A DNA stretch of 64,000 nt. Source: Dysidea avara (Eukaryota > Porifera > Demospongiae > Dictyoceratida > Dysideidae). The position numbers and the translations under genes were made by a program. The notes beneath the pieces were generated by a model, which worked only from the letters and a program-made list of their open reading frames with translations, had not been told where the DNA came from and searched no databases. Positions 50,808 to 62,950 of the stretch are shown piece by piece; the stretch's first letter is position 1, and each line of letters opens with the position of its first letter. The stretch covers positions 35,669,933 to 35,733,932 of the forward strand of contig NC_089279.1 in assembly GCF_963678975.1 (NCBI RefSeq), read 5' to 3'.

Positions 50808-52216
50808 ATCCCTATTACCTATGAGCCACACCCCTATTGTCAATGAAATTATGTACCAGTGCAGCCAGAGGAGAATGTAAAATGTTTAATTGTAGTTTAC
50901 GTTAAGCGGTTCAACTACAACATACAATCTCATGCTTCATAGCTGAGGTTAATTAAACTTTACTTGAAACAATTAAGCTTCACTCTGAGGTAGCTCAGTA
51001 GAACAGTCTACTCAGTAATGTTTCACATTTAGATCCATATAGAAAAATCAGTATAAAAGTAGCTACTAAAAGTTTAATATAATAATTATTTTCAGAGCTC
51101 TGCGGCACATATGAACATGCTGGGTAAAGCGACATCAAGGTGTGTTAAGTGTACACAAAATATATAATGGAAGATATTAAATAGTATATACACCTGTATG
51201 TCCACTAGAAGGTAATTTTCCTTGCATACGTTTTATATTCCTCACTGAAATTCCTTGTGCTTTATTCTGTGCCACCATAGGGACCTGTGAGAAGGTTTTA
51301 AAGCCTGTGAAACAGGGAGTCAAAAATGTAGAGTTAATCTGTTAAGAATTAATGCAGAAAAAATTCCGATGCTGCACAGCTACTACTTTCTTCAGTACAT
51401 ACTTCACAGATTATTAAGATTATTGGCTTAATTTGCCCATTTTTGAATCGTTGACTTTTTCGTATTATATGTTGTAAACATTAATTCATTTAAGACCTGG
51501 TTTAATTTTCAGGACCCCAGCAACTAAATTGGGCCGGACAATTATATGAGATATTATTAAGTCCATAGTTATAGGGCATTAAACAGGTAAAAAGGGTCAT
51601 ATTACAGAGGTTCTTTATACAAAACTGTTGGTGAATGACAACTGGTTAGATCACCTGCAGGTGTTGGATTATGTTACAGGGACTAAGGAAACAATGGGGG
51701 AAGTTATAAAACTGAGCTGGCAATCCTTGGAATGTACTAGACCCTATGAGGGTGACAACATGATAGTGTTCATTATCACAAAATACAGTCGAACCTCAAC
51801 ACCTGCGTAATCCAGAATCCTCTCTAACCCAACCAAAATGTCATCGACGTATAGAAAACAACCTCTGTAATCTGATACCTCTATACTCTGTAATCCAACA
51901 CAAAATTTGACTCACTAGACTTGGAAATAAATAGATTGTTTGTAATCCGACAGAAAATAATAGCAGCATTGAAAACAATCACAGCCGGAAAATAATTTTT
52001 AAACAACCAAAGCATTTAAATGGTTGACAAACAATAGAAAATACTTAAAATTATTTCATGTTAAAAACATTGTGTGATCCATTTTACCTGTACTATAATT
52101 TACTGCAAAATTCTAGATATTGTACAATGTTGGATTACAGAGGTGACTTGATAATCCAACAACCTCAAAATTTATGGCTCCCATTGAGTGTCAGATTAGA
52201 TGACCATAAATATCGA
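50808..52216. other. Intergenic; one possible orphan exon and a degenerate TIR element
   Basis: At 51785-52150 AACCTC/CTCTGTAATCC blocks resemble a decayed TA-type MITE. On the minus strand around 51200-51290 a 91-bp segment with AG/GT borders reads VPMVAQNKAQGISVRNIKRM, not recognised. Nothing else supported. Confidence 0.4.
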
Positions 52217-52731
52217 TCACTTTACTAGATCTGTTAAACATGATGTGATGTTTGAACGGTTAAACTTGAACCCCAAGTCCTGTACACATTGTGGTAGTAC
52301 TTGTTTACCCTTCAACACATATTCTCCTCGATAGCAAACTGATACATTCTGGCAATCTCTTACATGTATCCAACAGAAATGATAGTCCCCTCCACCGACT
52401 GCACCACCCATATAACCCATCTTGTACTGATACCAAAATTGATTCAATATTCCGCCATCTCTCCCCAGTATCAACCCTACTCTAATGATGCTGTGTCTGG
52501 TGGGGCAGTCCCCAGGTAGTCTCCCACTATCCTCCCATTGTACACATATGTAACTGTCTGAAGAAGTCATCCTCCAAGTTACTACAGTCAACCTCACTAT
52601 ACTCTGTGAACACTTGATCCCTACTGACTGGATAGTATCCTACATGTCGGTATCCTGTAAGTGACAGACCAAATTAATGTGTCTCACCGCTGATGTGGCT
52701 ACCCATGCCTCAGGAGGTCATGATGATGCTG
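52217..52731 (-). pseudogene. SDR39U1-like epimerase pseudogene (partial)
   Basis: Two exon-like pieces: 52731-52688 (PPEAWVATSA, preceded in frame by a TGA stop) and 52654-52217. The second matches the C-terminal half of the NAD-dependent epimerase family protein SDR39U1: YRHVGYYPVS, then DDFFRQL, then in another frame QWEDSGRLPGD, RHSIIRVGLILGRDGGIL, CWIHVRDC, YVLKGKQVLPQC. There is a 4-nt frameshift between DDFFRQL and QWED, a phase mismatch at the intron, and about 50 residues are missing between WIHVRDC and the VLKGKQVLPQ block. The N-terminal Rossmann glycine motif (GGTGFIG in relatives) was not found upstream. Probably dead, though an assembly error could explain the frameshift alone. 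Confidence 0.78.
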
Positions 52732-55700
52732 CTATAGGGGAGATATCTTTTCTTAAAATCTTTAGGAAAAACTTTGGTCCCAATAAGTATGGCTCCATAT
52801 AATTTTGCTGCTTTAGGAGGGAACCTTGATTTTGGGGACCATAGTCCTTTATAGAAAGGTCCCACTATAGTCCATAGTCTATCCATTATACAGGTGGAAT
52901 TACCATTACAGGAATGCTGTCATACAGTCCAGGATGAACACTACCCATCTCCTTGCTATACACATGTGCACCAGTCACTCTGTGAATTGTCAATGATTGA
53001 ACACTTGAAATGTTTACCAAACACCTGTATAACGTCATAGTATAACAATAATCACTTGACAAGCAAGGTCTATTGTTTATATAAAATAATTATGGAGAGA
53101 AGTCATTGCTTTCATCATAGAAATTGGATTGAAATATGGAATTTGGATGTGGCCAAATAAATATTGTACATAACATGTAATTTTACAATCTCTAATGGGT
53201 TAAACAAGTACACTGGTTGCTGGGACATATATATACATTATGTCCCCATTCATGTAGGTGCTGAGCAATTAACAAGAGACTTCAGCTCATGATTAAATTG
53301 CTATAGCAGTTTGGAGGTTACACCCTAGATCCCCCTGAATACTACTACTACAGTCGATACTACAACATGCTGAGCTGCGCATGCACCACCTTCTCTGTAT
53401 GTTAGCTATAAAAATAGCCATGGCTATAATTTTAGTTGAAATTTCAGTACAAGCAAAAAATCTCAAGCAAGCCACATGCATGTATAGTATATACACCATA
53501 TAAGGTCATGTGCTGACTGTGCATGGCCTGAGGATATATAAGGAAGACAAATTACGCGTGAAAATTACATGTACACACAATTTAGAGGAACTGTCAAACT
53601 ATCACTTCACTTATAAGCCAGTAAGACACTTCTAACAGTGTTCAGATTAATTGTTAACATTTATTCTGTAGCCCAAGCCAGACATTAAGGTAATGTACAG
53701 AAACAGCACATCTTTTCATAATGATACTAATTTGTTAGCTCCTAACTAACTGTAAACAATAAAAGTTCAGTGTGAAAGTTAGGTGAATCAGCACTCGAAG
53801 CAGGTTGACAGATAAAAGTTTGGCAAATTTGTCGTCCAGCCAATATGGAAAAGAGCTAATTGGCAAACAAAATTGGCCACATTTGCCAAATTTAACTTTC
53901 GCTAACAAGATGCTGGACAAACTGAGAAAACAAAAACCAAAAGATCATTTAAAAATGTCAAGCCAACAAACAATCATATTTAACAACCATATCTACAATA
54001 CCATATTACATCATATCATAAATTTTTAAGGGACATAATTTTTGTGGTTGCTTGGCTGCTCACATTATTTTCATCCTAAAACATTATAGAATTGGGTTAA
54101 TGCTTTGTTTATAAAGAAATGATCCTCAAAAATGAATATCATGAATCTGTTAATCCGCAAAAATTATAACCTTGAAATTTGTACAGATATGAGTGGATAT
54201 ATGCTGCATAGCAATTTGAACACAAGTTAGCCACACTAAACCAGAAAGCCATAGAATAGCAAATCCCAATGTTTGGGGTATATGCATATGTAGCTGAAGC
54301 TTTGTTGTCTAATCGTGCTATAAATCTTCTGTCCCACCTCATGGAGGAATTTAGTAATAAGGAAACTCAGCAAGACAGCCCATCATCCTCAGTGTAATGG
54401 TATAGAGAGATTTAATAGGGCTTTCAGTAAAATGTATATGCTAAGGAAACATGTGTTACATTTGCATGGAGTCTTGTGCATGGGCATATACTGTAACACA
54501 CCTCACACTTCTACTGGAGAGAAGCCTTCATTCTTATATACATTGTATGGTTTTGATTGTAGGCACTATACAAAGCAGCTACCTCACCTATAGCTCCAAG
54601 ATAACAATTAGTATTGTCTTTATCATCAGTTCAGAAATCAGCAAACAACTACGTATACGGCCAACACAGATGTCCCTTGCAGCACATACCCCTTTTAAAC
54701 ACTCTTCTAGAGTACTCTCAGTAGGTGTATTGTTATAATATTATAGCCAATTTTATTTAATACGATTCAGAGGTGTAGCCAGGATTTTTTGAAGGGGGTT
54801 CCAACAACAGTTTACCAGAAGCAGGGGTGTGCCCCCAGCCGCTGAGAGACTTTTCATATTTTAATAAATCAAAACTCAGCAAATTACTATAATTTATGCA
54901 AAAAAGCTGGAGTACATTAATTATAATGCATATAAGTGCCCCTGGGGTAAAGCTCAAGTAGTGGTAAAGCTATAATACCAAGTGCATGGAAATAGACTGC
55001 ATAACACATAACTATATAAGCTTAGAGACACATGCATATAGATAATTGCCCCACTAAAGTATAGGATTGGAACCATGAATCGACTGATACAAATAGAATG
55101 ACTTACAATCAAAACATTATAGCTACAAACATGCATAGCATGGATTCCGGCATTCTGCATGCCCAAGTGATGGAGTTCTAGATCTGTTAACCAAAGTATA
55201 AGGTCATGCTCAGTTTTGCATTTAATAGAATGTCTAGAAACTCCGCAAATGAAGTCCTTTAACATGGATATTACAGTTAGAGTATAGGTGACTGTTCTAT
55301 TAGAGTATTTACCTGACTGCTCTATTAGAGTATATCGATCTTTTCAAAAAGTTTCCAAGAGGGCCCAGTAAATCCTTCCAGTGCAAGCTTTATCAATTGT
55401 TGTGCTGTGCCATACACTATTACTCACTCACTGCATGTACTAAATGGTGCGTTAGGGTCCTGCTGTAAACCCAGAAGCCTGAGTCTGAATTTTACAGGGG
55501 GGTTCCTGACCCCCCTCCCTACAATTCCATTTCAGTATGACTGTGTATACACATTGTGTGTTCTATTGGAGTTAAATGTAAAAAAGTCTAATTAAGTGTA
55601 TTAATGTCTAATGACACAAACCTGATTAATGTTTTAGTTTATTTGCTGCTTCTTATACACATGCTGCATACCAGCCTTCATGTAGCCTCAATCAGCATGT

Positions 55701-56152
55701 ACATACAGTCTCATTATAACTTGTATAAAGTAACATATACAGTATTACATGTAAATGTTTTTAACTGTAAATGGCTGTATTATTGATCCAGGAGTCAACT
55801 ATGCAATATGATGCATGTGTCTATTTTGCATGGGAATGATGGGATGATACAAACATGAGATGACCATGCAACCCTGTACATGGCTACATACATAGCTAAC
55901 AACTTTAATTTGAAATTGGCATTGTTGGAGTTAGCAGTACAATATATGGTGGAGTGTTTACTCTGCATGGGTATTTATCACTGTATGGTATAAATGCAGC
56001 AGTCTGATAAGGATAAAATCTGTACTGTGCATGTATGTAGCCACCTTTCTCATTACAGTTTTGCAAATGTAGGTATAGTAACTGTCACAACAAGCTTATC
56101 ATTGCTGCACATGTGAACAAGAGGTGGCATGCAGAATACACTGTAAATTGAT
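52732..56152. other. Intergenic; no gene recognised
   Basis: Short scattered frames only. Two adjacent copies of the dispersed 20-bp motif are at 55289-55332, followed by TATCGATCTTTT as at 45753-45785. Confidence 0.5.
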
Positions 56153-56235
56153 GGTATGACTCCTGCGGTCACTTAGTGTGAAGCTCATACTTCTGAAGTA
56201 TGATGATCACACTAATCGACCGCAGGAGTCATACC
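56153..56235. repeat. Nested palindrome, 18-bp perfect arms
   Basis: Outer arms GGTATGACTCCTGCGGTC and its exact complement; next inward AGTGTGA/TCACACT; and at the centre CATACTT-CTG-AAGTATG. An 83-bp cruciform-like unit. Confidence 0.88.
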
Positions 56236-57299
56236 ACCAGTATGAACTTCACACTTCTGAATTTACAGAATAAGGCCAACAATGATTGTAAATTACTTGT
56301 TTCCCATCCTAGTCATGCAGACAAAAAGGGCAGGTGGCTATTATTTATTATATTGTTAAAATCTACTATTTAATATATCAAGGATATTAAAGGGTGACCA
56401 TGCATTATCTCCAAATTACTTTCTTCTCTTAAATTCAGGAGAGCTAGATTCAAGGTTAGTTGTAATTTAAAAGATTTTACTAAGATTCAAACCTCTAGAA
56501 GGTTAGATTTGAAGTGTTACAGTGTTTCATATATAGAGCTGCTGGGTTTGCCATGCTTGTGGTGACACGTGCATGCTAGCTATAGCTAGTACTGCATAGC
56601 TGTGTCACTATAGCCTGACTCTGTATCATCAACTTCAACAGTATGAATTTTCCGAATGTTTCACACATTAATAACAGATTGCAGAGGGACTGGCTTGTAT
56701 TGATGCACATCTCAAGTTTACCAATGGCTATAGCTACTGGAGATTCACTGTTAGTATTAGGCCAGATGCCTTGCACTAAGGCCACTCCAAGTCATACCTT
56801 AGTTTCTGGTCACTCCCTAGCCAGGCAGATGATCAGGACTTCAGGACTATAGACTCTTACATATACACCAGTAATGTATACTGTGATGTCACACTGTATA
56901 GTATTATTATTCGCTCAATTTAGCAAATTCTTGTTGATTTTATTTTTAGTCAAGCTTAACCAACAGGCATAAGTAGTTACTTCTGCAAAAATGCACTAGG
57001 AAAATTGTTGATGGATCATGGCTAACGACACTGCTTTAAAACAATGTATAGCTAAGCATTATAGGAAATGTTTTGCCCATGTAGCTGTCCAAGTGAAATA
57101 CCTCAGCTATGTCAGGAAAGTATGAAATCACACATCAGAAACTCTTCATTCAAATTTTATTTTTTTGTATTTATTTATTTAGCTTTACAGCATGCATGCA
57201 AATAAAAAATCAAAATTGCATCCTGAAGGTATACCAGCAATGGGTATACTGACATTCAAGGTGAAAAAAAATGTAAACAATTTTAGTTACCGTTTATTA

Positions 57300-57830
57300 C
57301 AGAATTATATAGTTACAGTTCATGACATGGACAAAGGATGTGAAAAGTGCAGGCTCGATCAGAATTGAAATTATTGGAAAATGAGTCCATATAATATAAG
57401 TGTTGAATTAATTGGTGTTTGATAGTGTTAGTTGGTAATTGGTAATGAAATGTTAATAGCTGGGAGATAGTTGTAAAGTCATACGATTCTGTTGAAATAA
57501 AAGTGACGCTGTGCTGCTGATGTTGTTCTAGGATGCATGATTAGCTTGTGATCTGGTAGAGTTATTGGTAAAGGTAATAATTATGGTCTCTGATTTCAAA
57601 GTTGTCTGATGGCGATTTCAATGATTTTATTAAGAACATAAGGTCATTTATTTCATAGATGTACATTAGTGGAAGGAGGTGAAGTCTTAGCCCACTATGT
57701 GTTTCCAGCCATTCAGTAAACCTTGAGAAAAGTAACTCAAAGTTTTGAGTCATTGAATGCTCCAGGATAGTGTTTTTCAGCAATCATGTGGGAAAGTTGA
57801 TGTTTTGAACTGAGGGTTGCAATCTTGGAT
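57300..57830 (-). mobile_element. LINE reverse-transcriptase 3' remnant
   Basis: The minus-strand frame 57783-57562 has LPLMYIYEINDLMFLIKSL and SDNFEIRDHNYY. After a frame change come HFYFNRIV, LYNYLPAINISLP and, degenerate, CTFHILCPC, the order seen at the C-terminus of many non-LTR retrotransposon ORFs. No target duplication determined. Confidence 0.65.
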
Positions 57831-58724
57831 CACACAGCTTTAGTCATGGAAAAGTTGAAGTTTGATCTCACTGAATGTTACTGGCTTTCCATACCAGTGC
57901 TCGGTGATAAGGAAGTCAAAGTTTAAAAGAGTCACTAGACTAATCGTTAGGGGACCACATTTGAATTATATTGTTAGGAAAGTTAAAGCTATGGCCTATC
58001 TGATGCTATTAGGTTAGTGGTTACTGCTACTCAAAGTGCTGGTAACATAAGCCATTAATAACAGCCATATAAGGCCATCATTATTATATTGCTTGTTTCC
58101 CATCACCCAATGGAACACTGAAAAGTGATGCAGGCAGGAGGTGATTATTAATTTTACACTTCACTTTTGTTATCTCAGTATCTGACTGCTCTAGAGTATC
58201 TTGATGTTGAAGGCTACCCCCATGCCACCCTGTTGAACAAGAGTGGAGGCACTTCCACCCTTCTGTTATGTTTATAAGCACAGCTAATGCATTTACCTTT
58301 AAACTTGGTCACTCTGTACTATCATGAAATAGTGCATTCAAGTGCCTATAATCAAATAATTAAAATTTGGTGTGGATACCTAAAAATTGATGTGGGCGGT
58401 GACAGGAAACAAGGAATAAACTAATGGTGGCCTAATCAAGGATAAAACTAGTCAGAAACATTTTATTAGTGCGGCATAATATACCTAACTGTTGTAGCTA
58501 TGACTGCTCTACAATCCCTGACTGCTATATTAGAGTATCTCAAAAAATCAGTGACTTGCTGGATCACGTGCACTTAAGCACCTGTAATAATAATAATAGC
58601 CCTCATAAACTGGGGTTCCAGGTTTTCTATGCGGGCGGGTGACCAAAAACTAAGGTTTGACTTGGTGTGGCCTAAATAACATCAGAAAGTCACATCAGAG
58701 TCCACCTATCCAACAACCTAGAAC

Positions 58725-58756
58725 CATAGATACTATAGACTCCTATAGTATCTATG
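58725..58756. repeat. Perfect 14-bp hairpin
   Basis: CATAGATACTATAG, loop ACTC, then the exact complement. Same CATAGAT ends as the hairpin at 44360-44396. Confidence 0.88.
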
Positions 58757-59060
58757 ACTGAACCCCCTTCCAGTATTAATATTTGGGTCACGTGACTACC
58801 AAATGCAATAATAAATTTACATGCAGCTCTAAAATTACCATGCGGGAGGGTGACGGGAAACAAGATGCAGTGAATCACTGTAAATCCACGAATCTAGCAA
58901 GATCAAAATGCAGGACCATCAGTACTGTACCCTAAAGATTTTATTAATTGTACATCCCTTAGCTATATATATATATTATTATTATTATTATTATTAACAC
59001 TTTACAGTGACCAGCACTGAAGGTCTACAATATATACTGTATGCAGTACTGTAAAGTTAT

Positions 59061-59114
<54 letters not shown>

Positions 59115-59128
59115 GCAATCAATCAAGC
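59061..59128. repeat. (AATC)n tetranucleotide repeat
   Basis: About 16 units of AATC with two AAGC variants near the right end. Confidence 0.97.
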
Positions 59129-59602
59129 AATACGCCAAGAGTCCGATTATTAAAAGCATCAACGTCACTGTTACTACGTTATGCTAGCAAAACTCCAACT
59201 CACCAGGCTACTCAACCTTCTCCAATACTGAACAAACTAGGCGGTTACTGAATGAGTATTTAAAAATGGTAGACCTGTACATGAGCATGCTAAAACTTGA
59301 TAGTAGCAAATCCCAAATTTCCATGACTTCTAAACTGCGTACCTCGTTGCGTACTGACTCACTATCATGTCGATTTGAATCATGGCGCGCCCCGGAAATC
59401 ATAGCGGAGGCCAGATCACTCTCGGGATCACTAATATGGCTGGACGAGCATTGGTAGGGAGGGTACTCTACCCATTACAGTATGCAATCAGACTGGTTTG
59501 TTTATAACTTAATGCATGCTAATGTGTTTTTTAATTGTTAAACAGGCACGGAGTCCGTGTTATTAAATCGGATATTAATAATATTGGTGACGAGTGGACG
59601 AC

Positions 59603-61568
59603 ATGAGTGGCCGTTTGGTATCATGCATATGGTCTAGGTTGACGTACAGTTGTCGGCCTCGACTGCTAGACAGAACTAGTTTTACACGTTTTGTAACGCC
59701 GGTGTTGGGTAGGGATGCTGTGTTGGCGCGAAATTACGCAACCTCAGAACCAGGTATGATGTTTGTGCTGAAGCTAACGTACGCTAATTTAGAATTAAGG
59801 TCTGATAATATAACTGGGTATTTTGGTAACCGAATAGGGGCTTGGTGGAGGTGTGCTAAAATTAACAATTTTTATTTAAAGCCCGCTAATATTTTTTCCA
59901 TCACAGCGACTGGATATCGCTTCAGTAAATCACACGAGTGGACATCCCTAGATGGAACCAAGGCTACTATTGGAGTCACCAACTATGCTCAGGTATATCC
60001 AGTTTATCAACTTGGCTACATGTGAATTTTAGAATATTACAGGACAAACTTGGTGATGTGGTATATGTTGAGCTACCAGTAGTTGGACAGGAATTAGAAG
60101 AAGATGGTAAGTTCCTGTCTGATTGTTGTGGTTTACACAGTGAATGCAATTTTAATTACTAACTAATTGCTATGTAATTTCATATTACATAATTTGGTGC
60201 TTCCTAGAAATTATATAAGTGATCATTCTACATTGTTGAAGGTGCTTCATTTTTGCTAGATGTGTTTGGAGTACTGGAGAGTGTAAAGGCAGCAAGTGAT
60301 CTGTATTCTCCGTTAAGTGGAACAGTCGTGGATGTGAACTCCCAGTTATCAGATAGTCCAGAACTTATTAACAAAGAACCTTACGCTGAAGGTGTGTGAT
60401 GTAGAGTGTAGGGTACACTGATGTGTTAGTCCTTGGTGAGGTCAAAGGTGGAGGTTTGCTCTATAGTCCACTGTCCTTTTGAGATCATCCTCTTTATGAC
60501 TGCTTTGTGGACATGTTTTGTATTGGTAGATTTTCCATTACTACATTTGGGTATAGTGGGCTATTCAAAGCAATGTGCTGAGATAATTATAAATGATCTG
60601 TCAGATGGTACCGCAATATGGTATAAGTATTGTATTGTTACAGTATCCATACCACAATGCTAGATTAATAGTACACAATTTTACTGTAAATAATAGTAAC
60701 CAAGGGTATCAAACAGTATATTAACTTGTGATAAATTTATGCCTGAAAATAACATGTATTTCAGTTATTATTGTTCAGGTGTATCCACAAAATTAAAACT
60801 CTGCCAAACTATCAGTCAGCCAATTTGGTTATTTACTGAAACTGCTAACTGTAATTCAACCACATACTGTACAATCTACGTATACATAAATACTAACAAT
60901 ATAGCTAGGTGATAATTAAGATGTTAATGTTCGAAGAATAGTCATATACTATGCAAATTGGGTGTTGTCACCTAGCTAAATGGAACAACAGCAAAAAAAA
61001 GAATCATGATGATGATGCTCTCTTTAGCCTGACGTGTAGGCCAGCAGTGCACAGTTCTAATAGTTCAGCAAATTTAAATGGGACCACGTGGTAATTATAA
61101 TCAAAATCAATTTGAATGGTTGAAATCTTGTACACATGATTTCGCTTATTATTGTTGTGCAAGAACTATTAGAACCTGTGTATATGGGCTTGTGATAAAG
61201 GTGTCCTTGTTAGTGAGGCGTTCTGATTTCAGGAGTCTAAATGTGTGTACACTAATACAAATGGGACAATGGACAAGTGTCCTGATTATCAAGGTGTCCT
61301 TATTAGTGAGGTGTCTTATGTGTGTACAATATTACCACGGTCCTGATTATCAAGGTGTCCTGATTTCAGAATTCTGATACATTTGGTAGTGTTGAGTTTC
61401 GTTGATGTCCATAATTTTGCATGTGTATAAGTATAATTATTTAGTTTTACTTCATGTATCATTTGTGAAGGATGGTTGATGAAACTGGAACTAAAAGACA
61501 CTTCTGAATATGACCAGCTCATGTCACAGGAAGAGTATATGAAATTCCTTGAGGAGGAAGACTCTTAA
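59603..61568 (+). CDS. GCSH: GCSH, mitochondrial glycine cleavage system H protein
   Basis: Five exons in phase: 59603-59753, 59907-59992, 60043-60106, 60260-60391, 61471-61568; 176 aa (human 173). The lipoylated carrier shuttles the aminomethyl group between P, T and L proteins in the mitochondrial matrix. The N-terminus ([12 protein letters not shown]...ARNYATSEP) is rich in Arg and Ser without acidic residues early on, as in a mitochondrial presequence. The mature part has [33 protein letters not shown] and [17 protein letters not shown] with the lipoyl Lys at about 110, then [15 protein letters not shown]. The first ATG in the frame is used; an upstream in-frame GTG is not a plausible start. 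Decayed copies of exons 3 and 5 follow downstream. Confidence 0.96.
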
Positions 61569-61683
61569 CATCTATTGTATTGTATCAATTAACGGGATAT
61601 TTATATGAAATACTGATGTAGACGTATCGATAATGTGGTTTGTTTTTACCTATAAAAGTAAAGCTATTTTTATTGTATGACTA

Positions 61684-61740
61684 TATACATGTTAATGCTG
61701 AGCTACCAGACGTTGGGCAGGAATATGTAGAAGGTGATTA
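61684..61740 (+). pseudogene. Decayed duplicate of GCSH exon 3
   Basis: GAGCTACCAGACGTTGGGCA...GAAGGTGATT aligns with the true exon 3 (GAGCTACCAGTAGTTGGACA...GAAGATGGTAAG). The frame closes at once with a stop after VEGD. Confidence 0.82.
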
Positions 61741-62431
61741 GTTGTACAATTTCAGTGGCTAAAGAATTGAGATTGTGTGCGTGCGTGTGTGTGTGTGGAC
61801 ATGGCAGACTGTAAATTATACCACCGAGACTACCACACTTATTACATGGCAACAAGATAGTAACTGTTTAATAGTGCATAGAACTTTACTCATGCGATTG
61901 TGCCTACTAATAATGTGTCATTAGAGGCAACTGACCATGTAGCAGCCACATGTGTCCATGGTGTTTACAATATGATAGCATTCATCACAATTCTTTTTTG
62001 CAATTTTTCTATTCAAGTCTATTAAACCATTTATCAGATGACATTTGGCTGAGGGGCAGGTGAAATTTCGTAGGTCACTGCTGAAATTATTTCTGAAAAA
62101 TGAAATATTGCCTGAAATTTTGTACATTTGAAAGAAGTTGATGATCAAATAGATGTAATGGAAGTTTACAGAAATCTAAACTTACAAATGTTGCAATTTT
62201 AGATTTTTTTAAAAATTTTATGGAGAAATATGAATCGAAATGTTCTTGAAAGATGAAATATGGACACTCATATTTCAATATTTGAAATTTCGTAGACAAT
62301 TTTGGCTCGTTACCTACCCCTCACATTTGGCAAAGTATTAAGATTTAAGTAACCGACCAGTAAGCTTTACAGTAAATAGTTTTATCAATAAAATTTTTCA
62401 CAACAGGAACACCTTGGGACCATGCTAACAC

Positions 62432-62510
62432 GTCCTGATTTCAGAGTATAAATTTGTACACCAAGTGTCCTGATGTACAAGGTGCCCACATTTCAGGATA
62501 CCCCATCCAG
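62432..62510. repeat. Duplicated GCSH intron-4 segment
   Basis: GTCCTGATTTCAGAGTATAA...TGTACAAGGTGCCCACATTTCAGGA repeats the phrase GTCCTGATT..CAAGGTGTCCTGATTTCAGA found at 61200-61375 in GCSH intron 4. It lies in the right order between the exon 3 and exon 5 duplicates. Confidence 0.7.
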
Positions 62511-62679
62511 GGGGCATTTCAGTGACATGCAAATGGATATCCTCGACCTTATCACAGTATTAGAGTAGTTAACACAAGAGTTTACGTTATAAAGAACATC
62601 TATGTTGAGTGCTGCATGTACATCCGTACGTGTGTAAATTAGTTAATCGAACTTCATTCACTGGTGGTCTATCTTGTAG

Positions 62680-62773
62680 GGTAGCTCATTAAACATCGAA
62701 GTGAAGGACACCTCTCAATATGACCAGCTCATGACACAGTAATGAGTATATGATATATCTTGAAGAGCTATAG
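62680..62773 (+). pseudogene. Decayed duplicate of GCSH exon 5
   Basis: After a preserved acceptor (TCTTGTAG) the sequence matches exon 5: GAAGTGAAGGACACCTCTCA, ATATGACCAGCTCATG, ACACAG, GAGTATATGA. The Trp codon has become TAG, and further stops and a frameshift are present. Confidence 0.88.
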
Positions 62774-62950
62774 CAAGCTTCAAAATACTTGACGTAAAGT
62801 GATGCATTTCATGTTGTTAACGCGGTGTATTTTCATTGGCTAAAAGTGTCGTTAGTGATTTACTACTGTATGTAAGGTATACGGTAGAATACTGATTCCT
62901 CAGGTGGAGTATCGTCGACCTTATCACAGTATTAGACGCTAGTTTACATT

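Larger units (their letters stand above)
57831..59602. other. Intergenic, upstream of GCSH
   Basis: Contains two dispersed 20-bp motif copies (about 58182-58198, 58519-58537), a hairpin, (ATT)n at about 58971-58998, (AATC)n at about 59061-59128, and an unrecognised plus-strand frame at about 59188-59457 ending in a CpG-rich stretch next to the GCSH promoter. Confidence 0.5.

Noticed and set aside
51200-51290. Minus-strand orphan exon VPMVAQNKAQGISVRNIKRM
   Set aside because: Plausible splice borders but no neighbouring exon or family recognised; too weak to list as a gene.
59061-59128. CRISPR-like regular repeats
   Set aside because: It is a simple (AATC)n tract without spacers; no CRISPR array is present in the window.
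59594-59602. GTG at 59594 as GCSH start
   Set aside because: Nuclear genes rarely start at GTG and a good ATG follows at 59603.
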